This document shows, piece by piece, positions 62,501 through 64,000 of a stretch of DNA of 64,000 bases. The notes under the pieces are model-generated. The model searched no databases, was not told the origin of the DNA, and saw only the letters and a list, made by a program, of their open reading frames with translations. Position numbers and translations under genes: made by a program. This DNA comes from Sinonovacula constricta (taxonomy: Eukaryota > Mollusca > Bivalvia > Cardiida > Solecurtidae). Every line of letters begins with the position of its first letter. Positions within the stretch are counted from its first letter, which is position 1. The stretch spans positions 28,918,814-28,982,813 of the forward strand of contig CM017563.1 of the NCBI GenBank assembly GCA_007844125.1, read 5' to 3'.

Positions 62501-64000
62501 TCTAGCCATTTTTGTTATTTTAAATCGTATATCCGACTACTTGACATATTTTTTGTACAAATAAAACATGTGCTACTTCGGGGTTTTTTACATGTTTGGT
62601 TTTATCTGTTTTATATAATTCCATTTTCAAATCAATGGATACCGCCATTGTTTTGTCGTGCGACCGTCCGCACGTTTCCGTTTATAAAACAAACACAATT
62701 TAACAATTGACCTACCAACTGTTTGGATATAAAGTAATAAGACATCATCATTTAGTAGAGGCACAACTTTATTAAATATTTACTTCCCTCTTATATTTAC
62801 CAATACGACTGTGTTTATCAAACCTAAATGTGATTTACCGTGGGCACATTATAATAAATTGTATATATTTATGATAGATTGTGAACAAAATTAATTAACA
62901 GTTGAAATATGGAAAACATAGTTTACTAAAATACTAAATTGTGACGTTTATTCGACAGCTTCTTAAATAATGAAATGGTTATGTAGTATTAATTTAAGAA
63001 ACAATAATATACATTGTTTCTATTTATTTCTCATTATAACAAAGAATGGAGAGATTTCATTTAGTACATTCTATAGACAGTAACAACCTATGACCAATTA
63101 AGTTCCCTCATTAGCATAAACCACCCTTAAGTGCCGCTTTATTAATCAGGACAAATAAAACTTTCAGGAACCTGAAGTTAAGCATACGTGTATGACTTAT
63201 TAACATTGTTCATTTTATTATTTGACAGTGTTATTTCAAAGTGGCAACTTAACTGTCTTTTAATGGATTGTAGCTTCTTTACTATGTAGGAAGACATTAG
63301 CACGTACCGAGAATCTCAGTGTGGCAGTACCCTTACCTTCGACGTTTTTTACCCAAACGTGTACGGAAAGGGTCAAAGATGATTCGAATGCTATATTTGA
63401 TTGACTGGAGATTAAAGTCATGATTATCTACCCCTTGTTACGCTGTCCGCTAATGCATTTGGTTTGTTGATAAAAATCTCGCTCCTGTTCACTGTGTTTT
63501 TAATCATTAAAACTATTTATCGAAATTCTAGTTTATCTAAAACCATGATACACAAAACGTGTATATAACACTTCTTATTTTCTAAAAACGCTCACACTCA
63601 AATTTCCTTCAAAATTGAGTTTTTAAAAAGCTAAACGCAAACAGTTGCTCTCTTTGCAAACGTTCATGAGCGTTGACATATTAGTAAAATATAATTTCCG
63701 AAAACTAGTGAGAGCGTTTTCAGACAAAACATAGTTTACAGTTCGCTATTGAACAATTTACAACTTTGTAACACTTTTTTATTTACTTTTTCTGCAAAGT
63801 GGTTTAGGTGTATACTTGTATCTTTTTTTATTACTTTTGATTTGTTATACATAGATCTACATGTTGCAAACGTGTCAGGCGCACATTTAGTGTGGTATTA
63901 ACGTAAGCTACTTGACGTTACGTTCTGTTGTTGTTCGCTGTTATTTTCTTTGAAAATATTTATTTTTTTCTGTATCATTTGTGGTTAGCAGTTTATACTT
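59545..64000. other. No gene recognised
   Basis: A+T-rich sequence to the window edge. The longest frames (60245-60613 minus, 122 residues; 61115-61456 plus, 113 residues) show no domain. The latter has an unusually even composition, but no homologue comes to mind. Confidence 0.45.

Overview
The window is eukaryotic, about two thirds A+T, and looks like intergenic or intronic DNA from an animal, most plausibly a bivalve or related mollusc. The host is inferred from the mix of RTE, Tx1/L1-type and R2-type LINEs, PIF/Harbinger and pogo-like DNA elements, several tRNA-headed SINE families, and a short-LTR Ty3/Gypsy-type element primed by tRNA-Leu. No sequence search was run. I found no convincing host protein-coding exon, no intact tRNA or rRNA gene and no CRISPR array. 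All recognisable protein coding is transposon-derived and broken.

Layout. 0.2-1.3 kb: two oppositely oriented copies of an unnamed dispersed repeat (family X) with a stem-loop core. 3.0-7.1 kb: a nest of dead retroelements, namely SINE pieces, a Tx1/L1-type reverse transcriptase fragment, a perfect 42-bp inverted repeat, and the 3' end of an R2-group LINE. 7.4-9.4 kb: a decayed PIF/Harbinger transposon with diverged terminal inverted repeats and dense GCGAAT-type motifs near both ends. 10.3-13.4 kb: a tRNA-like SINE head running into a 3-kb minisatellite that is G/T-rich in its first part and C/A-rich (33-bp units) in the rest. 14.4 kb: another family X copy. 15.2-15.6 kb: a 438-bp miniature LTR element (TRIM-like) beside a TA microsatellite. 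16.1 kb: a SINE. 17.4-18.0 kb: two long imperfect palindromes.

18.3-22.5 kb holds a satellite of roughly 90 units of 46/47 bp with a local 140-bp trimer higher-order repeat. 22.5-37 kb is mostly featureless A+T-rich DNA with a pogo-like non-autonomous element (26.6-27.4 kb), two copies of a short GGATCC-ended MITE-like repeat, SINE pieces and a family X copy. 37.07-40.31 kb is a full-length RTE-type LINE bounded by a perfect 11-bp target-site duplication, with endonuclease and reverse transcriptase motifs visible but one in-frame stop and one frameshift. 40-64 kb is sparse: microsatellites, SINE fragments, a possible solo LTR (44.2-44.9 kb), a degraded family X copy (52.2 kb) and long stretches where I see nothing.

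The most unusual items are the miniature LTR element with a recognisable tRNA-Leu primer site, the satellite with higher-order structure, the strand-asymmetry switch in the minisatellite, and the family X stem-loop repeat. There is no sign of a cooperating gene system; the window is best read as layered mobile-element and tandem-repeat history.
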